Shown piece after piece: positions 31,712-32,518 of a stretch of 32,518 bases of DNA (positions are counted from its first letter, which is position 1; every line of letters starts with the position of its first letter). The translations under genes were made by a program, and so were the position numbers. This DNA comes from CAZVCJ01 sp964625745 (GTDB lineage Bacteria; Chloroflexota; Anaerolineae; VGOG01): assembly GCA_964625745.1 (NCBI GenBank), contig CAZVCJ010000031.1:1-32518 (forward strand), written 5' to 3'. The notes beneath the pieces were generated by a model. It saw nothing but the letters and a program-made list of their open reading frames with translations. It was not told the origin of the DNA and did not search any database.

Positions 31712-31936
31712 ATGAGAGAAAAACAAGTGGTGAACACGGCACTGACCGAGGCCGAGCGCCGTCTGCGCAGCCTATCGCCTGAGCGGCTGCTGGTGGCCAG
31801 CGACTTTCTGGCCTACCTGCAGGAACGCGAGGAGAACGAGGCCACTGTCGAGTTGCTGAGCATCCCCGGCTTTGAGGCGGCCTTCCGGCGCGCCGTCGAG
31901 CAAGCCGATAGTGGTGACGTCGTGCGCTGGAGGTGA
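31712..31936 (+). CDS. Small antitoxin-like protein between the two restriction enzyme parts
   Basis: The 74-residue protein has the pattern AERRLRSLSPERLLVASDFLAYLQEREENEATVELLSIPGF, then FRRAVEQADSGDVVRWR. It resembles small hypothetical proteins that often precede RelE/ParE-like toxins, where the chain usually runs on a little past the RWR region. That is recollection, not a search result. No toxin follows; 5 nt after its TGA the specificity part of the restriction enzyme starts. GGAGG lies eight bases before its ATG, and the previous stop is 5 nt upstream. It may be a stray antitoxin fragment, or a working partner or silencer of the split enzyme. Confidence 0.65.
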   Translation: MREKQVVNTALTEAERRLRSLSPERLLVASDFLAYLQEREENEATVELLSIPGFEAAFRRAVEQADSGDVVRWR

Positions 31937-31941
31937 ACCCG

Positions 31942-32518
31942 ATGGGCAAAGTCTTCTACGCCGACCTTTGGGGTTTGCAAGATGGCAAATATCGTTACCT
32001 GTGGGAGAACGACATCAGCACCACTGATTGGCAGGAGCTGGAGCCGGTTGCACCGCACTTCTTTTTTGTGCCGAAGGAGTTTGACCTGCTGAGCGAGTAC
32101 GAGCGGGGATGGAGTGTAACGGATATTTTTCCAGTGAACGTTAGCGGCTTTGTAACCCATCGAGATCATTTCGCCATTGACCTCGATGAAGAATGCCTGC
32201 GGTCACGGATTGTTGCTTTTCGAGATGAGGCTCTTTCCGATGATGAGGTGAAGGAGCGGTTTGGGTTGAGAGACACACGTGACTGGAAACTTTCAGAAGC
32301 AAGAAAGAGCTTGCAGCACGATGAGCGATGGGAAGACAGATTTGCAAATTGTCTCTATCGGCCTTTTGACATTCGTTCCACCTATTACAACTCTGCTGTT
32401 ATTGAGTATCCACGTCCCAGGGTTATGGGTCATATGCTCAAGGAAAATGTGGCATTACTGACATGCCGACAGCAAGCTGAGGTAGGTTTTAGACATGTCC
32501 TTTGCTCAAATGTCCCTA
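31942..32518 (+). CDS. Type ISP-like restriction-modification enzyme, specificity part (runs off the window)
   Basis: The frame is open from ATG 31942 to the last base with no stop, 192 codons so far. It reads MGKVFYADLWGLQDGKYRYLWEND, then FVPKEFDLLSEYERGW, RFGLRDTRDWKL, CLYRPFDIRSTYY and PRPRVMGHML. These are the characteristic blocks that follow the methylase domain in single-chain type ISP-like enzymes, corresponding to the target-recognition region. GGAGG lies eight bases upstream of the ATG, so it can be translated on its own, like a separate S subunit. From about 32100 the codons become AT-richer (TTT, AGA, AAT) than in the N-terminal part, suggesting a recombined recognition domain. 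The end of the gene is not visible. Confidence 0.8.
   Translation, partial: MGKVFYADLWGLQDGKYRYLWENDISTTDWQELEPVAPHFFFVPKEFDLLSEYERGWSVTDIFPVNVSGFVTHRDHFAIDLDEECLRSRIVAFRDEALSDDEVKERFGLRDTRDWKLSEARKSLQHDERWEDRFANCLYRPFDIRSTYYNSAVIEYPRPRVMGHMLKENVALLTCRQQAEVGFRHVLCSNVP

Noticed and set aside
1..32518. tRNA, rRNA or known riboswitch
   Set aside because: No cloverleaf, rRNA stretch or recognisable aptamer was found by eye in the spacers.

Overview
The window looks like part of a metagenome-assembled scaffold from a GC-rich bacterium, most likely Chloroflexota (Anaerolineae-like). This is inferred, not tested. The pointers are the protein variants in ClpP and RsmD, a secreted protein ending in a YLPLV-type tail, spacers built from stuttering short repeats, and palindromic repeats lodged in frame inside coding regions. 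Two runs of 100 N are each flanked by the same 55 bases. They therefore look like scaffolding joins where contigs overlap, not missing sequence.

Layout. 201-4458 (minus) is a five-gene operon: class V aminotransferase, glycerophosphodiester phosphodiesterase, ChbG/YdjC deacetylase, RsmD and a sugar nucleotidyltransferase broken by an in-frame TAG. Two back-to-back sigma70-type promoters (4583-4644) separate it from a plus-strand set: a metallo-beta-lactamase-fold hydrolase with a 21-bp tandem-repeat leader, a Tat-exported YtcJ-like amidohydrolase, and a 1085-residue modular secreted protein. A strong bidirectional terminator (10766-10811) closes that set and the convergent tig-clpP-clpX operon. 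Upstream of tig lies a cysteine desulfurase with its own near-consensus promoter.

15655-19253 (plus) holds an ADP-forming acyl-CoA synthetase, a decayed four-helix-bundle (S23-type) pseudogene framed by repeats, and a P-loop/DRTGG phosphotransacetylase-like protein. This is a plausible acetyl-CoA to acetate/ATP module. 19325-29589 is a signalling block. It starts with a 7TM-PAS-GAF-GAF-HD-GYP phosphodiesterase, followed by a tightly overlapping run of PAS histidine kinase, single-domain response regulator, REC-GAF-GGDEF cyclase, MFS transporter and threonine synthase.

The right end (29674 to the window edge) carries a type ISP-like restriction-modification enzyme that appears split in two at the methylase/specificity border by a small antitoxin-like ORF. 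Each piece has its own GGAGG ribosome binding site and a 5-nt spacer. This is the most unusual arrangement in the window. The second part runs off the end and becomes visibly more AT-rich.
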